Of a DNA stretch of 64,000 nucleotides, positions 35,142-43,004 are shown piece after piece; the first letter of the stretch is position 1, and each line of letters opens with the position of its first letter. The DNA comes from Actinocrinis sp035605935 (GTDB lineage Bacteria; Actinomycetota; Actinomycetes; Streptomycetales; Catenulisporaceae): positions 1 to 64,000 of the forward strand of contig NZ_DATNGK010000203.1 in the NCBI RefSeq assembly GCF_035605935.1, in the 5' to 3' direction. The translations under genes and the position numbers were made by a program. The notes under the pieces are model-generated. The model was not told the origin of the DNA and did not search any database. It was given only the letters and a program-made list of their open reading frames with translations.

Positions 35142-35188
35142 GGCGCGGTGTCCTGCTGGGCCTGTCCAGTCCAGCAGGACACCGCGCC
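35142..35188. terminator. Long 18-bp hairpin after the DUF4349 gene
   Basis: Arms GGCGCGGTGTCCTGCTGG (35142-35159) and its exact complement (35171-35188) pair perfectly over 18 bp with an 11-nt loop. The structure starts 6 nt downstream of the DUF4349 stop codon on the minus strand. No T-run follows on either strand. Transcription terminator or mRNA 3'-end protector is the likely role. Confidence 0.65.
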
Positions 35189-35194
35189 GCCTAT

Positions 35195-36310
35195 TCAGTC
35201 CTCTGCAGATGAACCAGATGAATCGGAACCCTCGGATGCCGACGGGCCGGCCGGCGCCAGTGCCACGGTGCCCGTCGTGCGTATCGCGCCGTTGCGCCGG
35301 CCCCTGCTCCAGCGCACCAGGCGGCGCACCGGCCACCACAACACCGCCACGACCACCGCGTACGGCACTAGCCACCCGATCGTCGCCAGCAGGCCGCGCA
35401 CGACGGCGAGGAAGCCGTGCCAGCCGACCGTCAGGCCTCGCATGAAGCCGGTGCGGACCGGAGGCGGCGAGGCGGGCTTGCCCTGCGCGAAGTAGCCGAC
35501 CGTGATCGTTGCGAACTGGACCTGATCGGCCAGCGCCTTCTGCTGCGCCTGCAGCGATTCGAGGTCGGATTCGCGCTGCGCGAGCGCCTGCTCGAGAGAG
35601 ATCAGGTCGTTCATCGAAGCGGCCTTGTCGATCAGGGTCCGCAGTTCCGCGATGGCGGCCTGCGCGGAGGTCACCCGGCTGGCCACGTCGGCGACCTGGC
35701 CGGTCACGTCGGTCGCGCTGCGGCTTTGATAGGTGACGGTGCCCTTCCCGGCCAGCGCGGTGAGTACCGAGTCGACGCTCTGCGGCGGAACGCGCAGGAC
35801 CAGCATCGCCTGCGTCGAGTCGGCGGCGTCGTCGACCGTCGGCAGCGTAGCCGGCGGCGGCGCCGTGCTGCTGTCCGCCGAGCCGGACGACGGCGCAGCA
35901 CCCGGAGTCACCACCTGCTGGCCGGAGCCGACCGACTCGTTCGCCACGTAGCCGCCCACGCCTTGGACGATGATCTGCGCCTTGGCCGCGGCCGCCGATA
36001 CATCAGAGGTCTTCACCTGGAGGCCGACGGTGATGACTAGATCCCGGCTCGGCAGCTTCACCGCCGTGTTCGACGTGCCCGACCCCGCAGCGCCACTCCC
36101 GTTCAAAGCGGCCGTGCCGCCAGTCGCGTCCTGCTTCGAGGATTCGGGCGCCTGCGCAGATCCCGCTGCCGCGCGCCCCTGGTCGGGCGCCGACGAGGAA
36201 GCGTTCGACCCGCTGTTGCCGCCGCTGCACGCCGTCAGCGCCACCGGGCCGGCGATGAGCAGCGCGAGCAACCCCGCAGCCACACCGGCCCGCGGCTTTC
36301 CGCTCCGCAT
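35195..36310 (-). CDS. DUF4349 lipoprotein
   Basis: About 371 residues. The N-terminal signal ends in a lipobox LTAC, so Cys27 should be lipidated. A Ser/Gly/Ala-rich linker leads to the DUF4349 domain (SRDLVITVGLQVKTSDVSAAAAKAQIIVQGVGGYVANESV..., TDVTGQVADVASRV), an Ala/Gln-rich coiled-coil pair (IAELRTLIDK... LEQALAQRESDLESLQAQQKAL) and one C-terminal membrane helix (LVPYAVVVAVLWWPV) with a basic tail. Anchoring at both ends is the family norm; function is unknown. ATG 36310 is used; GTG 36319 is possible. Confidence 0.85.
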   Translation of the reverse strand: MRSGKPRAGVAAGLLALLIAGPVALTACSGGNSGSNASSSAPDQGRAAAGSAQAPESSKQDATGGTAALNGSGAAGSGTSNTAVKLPSRDLVITVGLQVKTSDVSAAAAKAQIIVQGVGGYVANESVGSGQQVVTPGAAPSSGSADSSTAPPPATLPTVDDAADSTQAMLVLRVPPQSVDSVLTALAGKGTVTYQSRSATDVTGQVADVASRVTSAQAAIAELRTLIDKAASMNDLISLEQALAQRESDLESLQAQQKALADQVQFATITVGYFAQGKPASPPPVRTGFMRGLTVGWHGFLAVVRGLLATIGWLVPYAVVVAVLWWPVRRLVRWSRGRRNGAIRTTGTVALAPAGPSASEGSDSSGSSAED

Positions 36311-36553
36311 GAGTTCCACAATTCGTGCCCCGCCCTCTGCTGTCCTGACCCGGCCCCATGCCGCGTCAGCGCCTCTTGGACGGGACGGGAGGCGGCCCTG
36401 TTCCGCCGCCGAATCACCGTTCGGTATCGGTTCGGCCGCGGCGGGGTTCACCGGCGCCGCGAAAAACCTGAACCTGTGGTCACATTTTACGTCGCGCCTC
36501 TTTCCAAGGGCCCGGCGCGGCTCCTACGCTGCCCCTCCATGGAGGGCGGCAAT

Positions 36554-37822
36554 GTGAGCGGTATGGACCTGAACCTGCGGCGGTCGCGCGGCGCGCTGTT
36601 CGTCGCGTTCGGCGCGCAGGGCTTCTCGCTGATCGCGCTCACCAGCGAGATCCCGACGCTGGAGAAGCAGCTGCACATCGGCGACTCGACCGTGTCCGCG
36701 GTCATGGCCGCGGTGCTGGTGGTCGCGGCGCTCGGCTCGCTGGTGGCCGGGGCGCTGGTCGGCCGGTTCGGCTCGCGGATCGTGCTGCGCATCTCGCAGC
36801 TGCTGGTCCTGGCCGCGATCATCGGCGTCGGGGCGGCGCACTCGCTCGGCGCGGCCCTGCCGTTCCTGTTGCTGATCGGCGGCGCAATCGGCGCGGTGGA
36901 CGCCACGACGAACATGCAGGCGGTCGCGTTGCAGCGGCGCTATGGCCGCTCGATCATCCTCTCCTTCCACGGCGTGTGGGCCTTCGGCGCGGCGATCGGC
37001 TCGGTCTCGGCCACGCTGGCCACCAACACGCACACTTCACTGCTGGTCTTCTACGCCTCGGCGAGCGCGCCGCTGGCCGTGCTGCTGCTCGCGGTCGGCC
37101 GGTTCCTGCTGGCCGGGGTGAAGGACGAGACGATCGCCCTGGACGCGGACACCGGCAAGCCGCCCGCGATCGCGTGGCGGCCGATGCTGGCCGTGTGCGC
37201 CGTGATGGCTCTTGCCTACTTCGCGGACTCGACCGTCTCCAGCGCGGGCGGCCTGTACATCCAGGACGGTCTGCACGGGCACGGCTGGCAGATCACCATC
37301 GTGTACTTCGCTTACGCGGTGCCGTTCATGGCCGGGCGGTTCGCGGGTGACCGGCTCACTGAGCGGTTCGGCGGCGTGCAAGTCGGGCGGGTCGGCGCGG
37401 CGATCGCCGCGGTCGGCTTCGTGATCGCGGTCGCGGCGCCGGGCCCGCTGGTGGCGCTGCTCGGCTTCGGCGTCGTCGGGCTGGGCATCTCGGTGATGGC
37501 GCCGCTGTGCTTCTCGGCCGCGGGCCGGCTCGACCCGGCCGAGACCGGCGTCGCCGTGGCCCGGCTCAACATCTTCAACTATGTCGGCTTCCTGTTCGGC
37601 TCGGCGCTGGTGACCGGGTTGTGGGGCGCGGGCGTGCCGCATCGGGCCGGTCTGGTGGTGCCGCTGGTCGGGGCGGGCGCGATCGCGGCGTTCGCGTTCG
37701 GGTTCAGCGAGCAGCGCACGGCGAGGTACTTCGCGAGTCAGGGCACGAAGAGCGGCGGCGCGGGCGAGGACGGGGGCGGGTTCAGTTTGAGCGAAGCCGC
37801 GTCCACACCGAACGCAGGCTGA
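36554..37822 (+). CDS. MFS transporter
   Basis: About 422 residues with 12 predicted membrane helices in two halves. The GALVGRFGSRIVLR loop after helix 2 and GRFAGDRLTERFGG in the second half are MFS signatures. It resembles YbjJ-like transporters whose substrates are unknown. GTG 36554 is chosen with GGAGGG 8 nt upstream; ATG 36539 and ATG 36563 are alternatives. Its last 41 nt overlap the convergent rhomboid-like gene. The 243-nt divergent region upstream shows no clear operator. Confidence 0.85.
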   Translation: MSGMDLNLRRSRGALFVAFGAQGFSLIALTSEIPTLEKQLHIGDSTVSAVMAAVLVVAALGSLVAGALVGRFGSRIVLRISQLLVLAAIIGVGAAHSLGAALPFLLLIGGAIGAVDATTNMQAVALQRRYGRSIILSFHGVWAFGAAIGSVSATLATNTHTSLLVFYASASAPLAVLLLAVGRFLLAGVKDETIALDADTGKPPAIAWRPMLAVCAVMALAYFADSTVSSAGGLYIQDGLHGHGWQITIVYFAYAVPFMAGRFAGDRLTERFGGVQVGRVGAAIAAVGFVIAVAAPGPLVALLGFGVVGLGISVMAPLCFSAAGRLDPAETGVAVARLNIFNYVGFLFGSALVTGLWGAGVPHRAGLVVPLVGAGAIAAFAFGFSEQRTARYFASQGTKSGGAGEDGGGFSLSEAASTPNAG

Positions 37823-38468
37823 GCATCGGATCCCAGGAGCTGGCGCGGGCGCGGGTGAGCGGGTAGCAGGCGAGGCCGAGCAGCAGCGCGGTGAAGTGCC
37901 CGAGGTCGGTGAAGTCCGTATCGCCGAACAGCGACATGCCGTAGTAGAGGACCAGCGCGGCGGCGTAGAAGTAGCGCCACGGCGCGGCGATCAGATAGGT
38001 CAGCACGCCCTCAGCTCCGGCCAGCGCGTAGCTGACGCCGATGTCCGGGACGAAGGCGTCGGAGGCGGGCGCGCTGCCGTGACTGATGTTGAAGTAGACG
38101 ACGCTCTGGCTCAGGTATGTCGCGCCGACGTGCGAGATGACCACGACCAGCAGCCAGCGCGCGGAGCCGAGCCAGCGTTCGACGGGGGCGTGAAAGAGGC
38201 TGTAGAGGATCAGGTACGGCCACCAGTGTCCGCCGTCGAGCCAGAGGGCGCTGCTGATCAACACGCGGATCGGATCGTGCGACAGTTCGCGCAGGTTGGT
38301 GGAGTGGTGCAGCACGAAGTGGTAGCGGAACCGGGGGTCGAAGTGGTCCATGATGATCGTGTTGACCAGCAGGATGGCGAGCCAGGCGTAGGTCCCGGGG
38401 GCGCTGCGCACGTAGGCGAGGACGGTCTCGGCCAGGGTTTGCAGGCGCCGCACGACCGGATGGGACAT
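37782..38468 (-). CDS. Rhomboid-like membrane protein
   Basis: A 228-residue protein with about six membrane helices. DIGVSYALAGAEGVLTYL keeps a Gly-x-Ser-x motif and GHFTALLLGL keeps a His in a late helix, the positions of the rhomboid Ser-His dyad. The second Gly of the usual GASG motif is Tyr. It probably belongs to the actinobacterial rhomboid-like family; protease activity is uncertain. ATG 38468 is chosen without strong ribosome-site support. The 3' end overlaps the MFS gene antisense. Confidence 0.72.
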   Translation of the reverse strand: MSHPVVRRLQTLAETVLAYVRSAPGTYAWLAILLVNTIIMDHFDPRFRYHFVLHHSTNLRELSHDPIRVLISSALWLDGGHWWPYLILYSLFHAPVERWLGSARWLLVVVISHVGATYLSQSVVYFNISHGSAPASDAFVPDIGVSYALAGAEGVLTYLIAAPWRYFYAAALVLYYGMSLFGDTDFTDLGHFTALLLGLACYPLTRARASSWDPMLSLRSVWTRLRSN

Positions 38469-38585
38469 GAATCCATCATGACGGTCGTTCGGGCCCGGCG
38501 CTGACGGCCCGAGACCCCCATCAGCCGAAATCCCCGAGCGGGCCATGAGATCCGCGGCGCGGCGCGATACGCGAGACTGGGCACC

Positions 38586-39314
38586 ATGTACACGCACCTC
38601 TACAGCCTGCCGTCCGCCGTCGAGACACCGGAGGATGAGCTGGACGCTCCAGTGCCGCCGATCGAGGCGGTGCTGTTCGACTTCGCCAACACCCTGTTCC
38701 GCATGGTCCCGACCGACGTCTTCCTGCGGCGGGTGTGGCAGAACGCCGGACGGGACATTGCGCAGCTGGATATCGATTCGGTACTGCGCGAGGTGCAGAC
38801 CGCCGGGCAGTTGCCACACGTGCAGGCCGCTCAGGTGGGCCGGGACTTGACTGTGGAACTGCACTGGGAGGCGACGCGAGTCTGGTTCCGCGAGGTCCCG
38901 CAGCTGGCCGACATCTTCGATCTGGTGTACGAGGCCATCCTCGCCCAGGAGAACTGGTTCGCGTACACGGACACGGCGCCGGTGCTGCGGGAGCTGGCCC
39001 GGCGCGGCATACCGGTGGGCGTGGTCAGCAACATCGTGTGGGATGTGCGGCGCGAGATCGAGGCGGCGGGAGTCGGCGACGCGGTGGGGGCGTACGCGTT
39101 GTCATACCAGATGAATTGCGAGAAGCCGGACCCGAGGATCTTCCTCAAGGCGTGCGCCGACCTCGGCGCAGACCCGCGGCGAACGTTGATGGTCGGGGAC
39201 AATCCGGTACAGGACGGGGGCGCTGTCACGTGCGGGCTTCGTGCCCTGATCCTGCCTTCCGAGCCACGGGCCGGGGACCGTGGCCTCGATAGTGTCCTGC
39301 GGCTGCTGGGCTGA
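38586..39314 (+). CDS. HAD-superfamily hydrolase with DxA nucleophile motif
   Basis: A 242-residue HAD protein with a helical cap. Motif I reads LFDFANTLF, so the nucleophile is D32 but the second Asp of the phosphatase DxDxT is Ala, as in phosphonatase (DxAGT) and dehalogenase-type members. Motif II is GVVSNIVWD, the Lys is in NCEKPDPRIF, and motif IV is LMVGDNPVQDGG. A phosphatase acid/base is therefore missing. Substrate is unknown. It is followed by a 6C RNA on the same strand. Confidence 0.83.
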   Translation: MYTHLYSLPSAVETPEDELDAPVPPIEAVLFDFANTLFRMVPTDVFLRRVWQNAGRDIAQLDIDSVLREVQTAGQLPHVQAAQVGRDLTVELHWEATRVWFREVPQLADIFDLVYEAILAQENWFAYTDTAPVLRELARRGIPVGVVSNIVWDVRREIEAAGVGDAVGAYALSYQMNCEKPDPRIFLKACADLGADPRRTLMVGDNPVQDGGAVTCGLRALILPSEPRAGDRGLDSVLRLLG

Positions 39315-39539
39315 CGGACCGTCGGAAGTGAGCGAGCCCGCGGCTCCCAGCTGGCTGCGATCGCCTTCGCCAAGAGCCGCGAAGTGGCACTCGGAGCTCG
39401 GAGCGACCGTGTGTGCCAACCCGCGTGTCGGTGCCCACAGCTCACTGGCCTGCGGCTTTAGCGGCGCACTAGGCGCATTTCAACGGAGCACCGAGGGCGC
39501 ACTTTCTTCTGGCTTCGACACGCGTTAGAATGTTCAATA

Positions 39540-39650
39540 TTGAGGCACTGCCCGCTCCCCCCGTGGCGGGCTGTGCTCCAGACGCGGTCTGATCAACTGC
39601 GTCCTGGCGGCTTCGCGCTTCCCCCGTGGCGCGAAGCCGCCCTTTCTTTT
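39540..39650 (+). ncRNA. 6C RNA, two-hairpin form
   Basis: Hairpin 1 (39545-39576) has stem GCAC-t-GCCCGC / GCGGGC-t-GTGC with loop TCCCCCCGTG. A small CAGAC/GTCTG helix follows. Hairpin 2 (39606-39641) has a perfect 13-bp stem GGCGGCTTCGCGC with loop TTCCCCCGTG, followed by CTTTCTTTT, a strong intrinsic terminator. The first hairpin is alignable base for base with the RNA at 8256-8403. The architecture matches the 6C family of actinobacteria. A -10-like TAGAAT lies at 39526-39531 with CAATAT at 39535-39540 as an alternative; the -35 is unclear. Confidence 0.88.
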
Positions 39651-39979
39651 GCGGCCGCTTCGCGCGCTCCTGCTGGCGTTCCCGCCCTGCCTTCCCGCTA
39701 CACCTCCGACTCGGCTGCGGGCTCTGCTTCCGCAATGCCACGCCGCCCCGACGCGGACTCGACGCTCACGAGGGCGCGACTTGAGCGGCCCTTTATGCGG
39801 TGGCGGTTGAGTGGTTGCGGGCCTGAAGTGGTTTCCGCACTGTTTCCGGGTCGTTTCCGTGCCCCAACCGGGTGACTGCCGGGCGCGCCCTGACCGCGCG
39901 CCCGCGCCGGTACCCGCACCCTGGAGCGACCCAGGAGGGTGCTGAAGCTCCGGACCGACCAGTCGAAAGGCCGATCTCG
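39651..39979 (+). other. Leader region between the 6C RNA and the GH15 gene
   Basis: This 329-nt stretch contains no credible gene. Reading it shows only the three phased GTTTCCG repeats (39831-39859), listed separately, and the ribosome site GAAAGG just before the GH15 start. Confidence 0.6.
39831..39859 (+). promoter_or_regulatory. Three GTTTCCG heptamers at exact 11-nt spacing
   Basis: GTTTCCG occurs at 39831, 39842 and 39853, each followed by a 4-nt spacer. Direct heptamer repeats on an 11-nt period are how actinobacterial PhoP (PHO boxes, GTTCACC-like) and SARP/AfsR regulators bind. They lie about 120 nt upstream of the GH15 start codon. Which regulator uses them is inference. Confidence 0.55.
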
Positions 39980-41830
39980 ATGCGCCGCTATCCCCCCATC
40001 GCCGAGCATGGCATGATCGGCGACCTGCAGACCTGCGCCCTGGTCTCCTCTGATGGAGTGCTCGACTTCTTCTGCGCGCCGCGCTTCGACTCACCCTCGG
40101 TCTTCGCGTCCCTGCTCGACCACGACCACGGCGGCTACCTGCGGCTCGCTGCCGACGACGCCGACGTGCAGTGCAACTCCCGGCAGCTCTACCTGCCCGA
40201 CACCGCGATCCTGATCACCCGGTTCCTCTCCCACCACGGCGTCGGCGAGGTCGTCGACTTCATGCCGCTGAACCGGCCGGAGCAGGCCAGCGGCCGGCGG
40301 CGCATCGTGCGGATCCTGCGCGTGGTGCGCGGCACCGTGAAGTTCGTGCTCGAATGCCGGCCCCGCTTCGACTACGGCCGGGCCGGGCACGAGCTGACCC
40401 TCGTGAGCGACAGCGCGGCGGTCTTCCGCGGCCCCGACCTCGACCTGCAGGTGCAGACCACCTTCCCCTTCCACCGGGAGGGCGACGACATCGTCGGCAG
40501 CGTGACCCTGCGGCTCGGCGAGACCGCGGCGCTGGTGCTGACCACCGGGATCGAGGAGCCGAGCCGGCCGATCACCGTCGCGCAGCTGGAGGACGAGCAC
40601 GAGGCGACCACCCGGTTCTGGCACTCCTGGCTGCGCGGCTCGGCCTTTCGCGGCCGCTGGCAGACGATGGTGCACCGGTCCGCGATCACTCTCAAGATGC
40701 TGACGTACGCCCCGACCGGCGGGATGATCGCGTCAGCTACCTTCGGGCTGCCTGAGCAGATCGGCGGCGAGCGGAACTGGGACTACCGCTACACCTGGAT
40801 CCGTGACGGCGCGCTGGCGGCGCGCGCGCTCGCAGAGCTCGGATTCGTCGAAGAGGCTGACGCGTTCCGCCGCTGGGTGACTGAGCGCCTGCGCGATACG
40901 CGGCACGCGTGCGGCGAGCCGTTGCAAATCATGTACTGCGTAGACGGCGACCCGTACCTGGTCGAGGAGGAGCTGCCCCACCTAGAGGGCTACGAGAAGT
41001 CCGGTCCGGTGCGCATCGGCAACGCGGCCGCGGGCCAGCTGCAACTCGACATCTACGGCGAGGCGGTGTGGGCGCTGACCCAGTCACGTGAGCTGGCCGA
41101 AGTCTCCGGCTATCAGGGCTGGCAGACGCTGTCCGCGATGCTGGACTGGCTCAAGACCACCTGGGACCGGCCAGACGAGGGGATCTGGGAGACCCGCGGC
41201 GGGCGGCGCGACTTCACCTTCAGCAGGCTGATGTGCTGGGTGGCGTTCGACCGGGGCGTGCGCCTGGCCCGCGAGTACGCGCGCCCGGCGGACCTCGACG
41301 GCTGGACCACCACGCGCGACGCGATCCTCAAGCAGGTGATAGAGCGCGGCTGGTCCGAGCGGCGCGGCGCGTTCGTGCAGCACTACGGCGGGGACGTGCT
41401 GGACGCGTCGCTGCTGATAATGCCGATCGTGGGCTTCATCTCGCCCAAGGACCCGGCGTGGCTCTCGACGCTCTGCGCGATCGAGCAGGATCTCGTGACG
41501 GACTCGCTGGTCTACCGCTACGACCCTTCGGCGGCGCCGGACGGTCTGCGCGGCAGCGAGGGCACGTTCAATCTGTGCAGCTTCCTCTACGTCGACGCGC
41601 TCGCGCGGGCCGGGCAGCTCGACAAGGCACGCTACGCGTTCGACAAGATGCTGACATACGCGAACCATGTCGGCCTGTTCGGCGAGGAGATCGGGCCGAC
41701 CGGGGAGCAGCTGGGCAACTTTCCGCAGGCCTTCACGCACCTGGCGCTGATCTTCGCGGCGACGACGCTCGGCAGCGAACTGGAACGGCGCAGCGAGCGC
41801 GGCACGCGGCCGCACGGAAGGCCGTGGTGA
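39980..41830 (+). CDS. GH15 glycoside hydrolase (glucoamylase/trehalase type)
   Basis: A 616-residue protein with no signal peptide. N-terminal beta-sandwich (MRRYPPIAEHGMIGDLQTCALVSSDGVLDFFCAPRFDSPSVFASLLD) precedes an (alpha/alpha)6 barrel. GERNWDYRYTWIRDGA and EEIGPTGEQLGNFPQAFTHLALI are the two catalytic regions, the latter with the conserved Glu. Intracellular actinobacterial GH15 enzymes include trehalases as well as glucoamylases, so substrate is open. ATG 39980 follows GAAAGG. The APH-type kinase gene follows about 115 nt later. Confidence 0.92.
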   Translation: MRRYPPIAEHGMIGDLQTCALVSSDGVLDFFCAPRFDSPSVFASLLDHDHGGYLRLAADDADVQCNSRQLYLPDTAILITRFLSHHGVGEVVDFMPLNRPEQASGRRRIVRILRVVRGTVKFVLECRPRFDYGRAGHELTLVSDSAAVFRGPDLDLQVQTTFPFHREGDDIVGSVTLRLGETAALVLTTGIEEPSRPITVAQLEDEHEATTRFWHSWLRGSAFRGRWQTMVHRSAITLKMLTYAPTGGMIASATFGLPEQIGGERNWDYRYTWIRDGALAARALAELGFVEEADAFRRWVTERLRDTRHACGEPLQIMYCVDGDPYLVEEELPHLEGYEKSGPVRIGNAAAGQLQLDIYGEAVWALTQSRELAEVSGYQGWQTLSAMLDWLKTTWDRPDEGIWETRGGRRDFTFSRLMCWVAFDRGVRLAREYARPADLDGWTTTRDAILKQVIERGWSERRGAFVQHYGGDVLDASLLIMPIVGFISPKDPAWLSTLCAIEQDLVTDSLVYRYDPSAAPDGLRGSEGTFNLCSFLYVDALARAGQLDKARYAFDKMLTYANHVGLFGEEIGPTGEQLGNFPQAFTHLALIFAATTLGSELERRSERGTRPHGRPW

Positions 41831-41945
41831 CCGTAGCGCAGCATCGTCGGCACCGCCGGTAATCTGGTCGCTCGCTATCGGAGGCCTTGGTACGTTGACG
41901 CTTTGACGTGCGGTGACGCGAAGAAGCGCAGGGAGCGAGGGGCCC

Positions 41946-42986
41946 GTGGTTTTCGAGAGCCTGAGCAAGCGCGGCGTGGACAGGCCGACGCTGGCCGCGC
42001 TGATCAGCACCGCCTTCGGGCCGCAAACCGGTATCGTCGCGGCGACGGAGATCAACGAAGGGTTCTTCAACGCCGCGTTCCGCCTCACGCTGACGGATGG
42101 CCGCGAGGTGATACTCAAGGCGTCACCGGAACCGCAGATCCCGGTGCTGACCTACGAGCGGGACATCATGCGCGGTGAAGCAGAGTTCTTCCGCGCGGCG
42201 GCCGGCAGCGCGGCCGTGGTGCCCGAGGTGCTGTGCGCGAACTTCGAGCGCGAGGTTATCGACGGCGACTTCATCGTGATGACGGTGATTGACGGCGTCA
42301 CCTGGTTCTCGGTCGAGCAACAGCTGCGCGAGCAGGCCAAAGCCGAACTGAAGCGGCAACTCGGCGGCATCGCGGCGCACCTGCACCGGGTGACGCATCC
42401 CCGCGGCCGATTCGGCTATCCGGCGGTCGGCGAACTATCGGGCTCGACATGGCCCGACGCGTTCTCGGCGATGATCGGCGCGATCCTCGACGACGCCGAC
42501 CGGTTCAATGCTCCACTGCCGCTGCCCTCTGCGGAAATACGCAAGGTCGCGCAGCGCCATGCCGACGCGCTCGCGGCTGTGGACACGCCGGCGCTGGTGC
42601 ACTTCGATCTGTGGCCGGGCAACGTGATGATCACCGGACACGAAGCAGCTGACCAGGACGAGGACGGAGCGGCGTCACCCCGCGTCAGCGGCCTGATCGA
42701 CGGCGAACGCATGATCTGGGGCGATCCGCTCATGGAGTTCGTGGGTATGGAGGTGTTCGGCCGCGCGGACCGGGACGAGCACGTGCGCGCCGGATACCTG
42801 GCCGCGGGCGGGACGATCGACACAGCAGAAGCTGCCGAGCGCCGCATGACGCTCTATCACTTGTACATGCAGGTGCTGTTGCTCACCGAAATGGGTCCGC
42901 GCGGATACACGGACCCTCAGTACCTCGGGTACTTCGGCAGCGAGTGCCCGAAGCGGATCTTCGAAGCCGTCGACAAGCTCCGGTGA
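41946..42986 (+). CDS. APH-family phosphotransferase
   Basis: About 346 residues of the aminoglycoside-phosphotransferase/choline-kinase-like fold. The nucleotide Lys is in EVILKASP, the catalytic loop is LVHFDLWPGNVMI (HxDxxxxN), and the metal Asp is in VSGLIDGERMIWGDPLMEF. The substrate is unknown; small-molecule sugars or amines are typical. GTG 41946 is preferred because AGGGAG and AGGGG precede it; GTG 41913 is in frame. The genomic position does not suggest antibiotic resistance. Confidence 0.82.
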   Translation: MVFESLSKRGVDRPTLAALISTAFGPQTGIVAATEINEGFFNAAFRLTLTDGREVILKASPEPQIPVLTYERDIMRGEAEFFRAAAGSAAVVPEVLCANFEREVIDGDFIVMTVIDGVTWFSVEQQLREQAKAELKRQLGGIAAHLHRVTHPRGRFGYPAVGELSGSTWPDAFSAMIGAILDDADRFNAPLPLPSAEIRKVAQRHADALAAVDTPALVHFDLWPGNVMITGHEAADQDEDGAASPRVSGLIDGERMIWGDPLMEFVGMEVFGRADRDEHVRAGYLAAGGTIDTAEAAERRMTLYHLYMQVLLLTEMGPRGYTDPQYLGYFGSECPKRIFEAVDKLR

Positions 42987-43004
42987 CCCGTCGCGATTTC
43001 TGCG

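Noticed and set aside
41946..42986. Aminoglycoside resistance gene
   Set aside because: The APH fold is shared by many metabolic kinases; nothing in sequence or context supports antibiotic modification.
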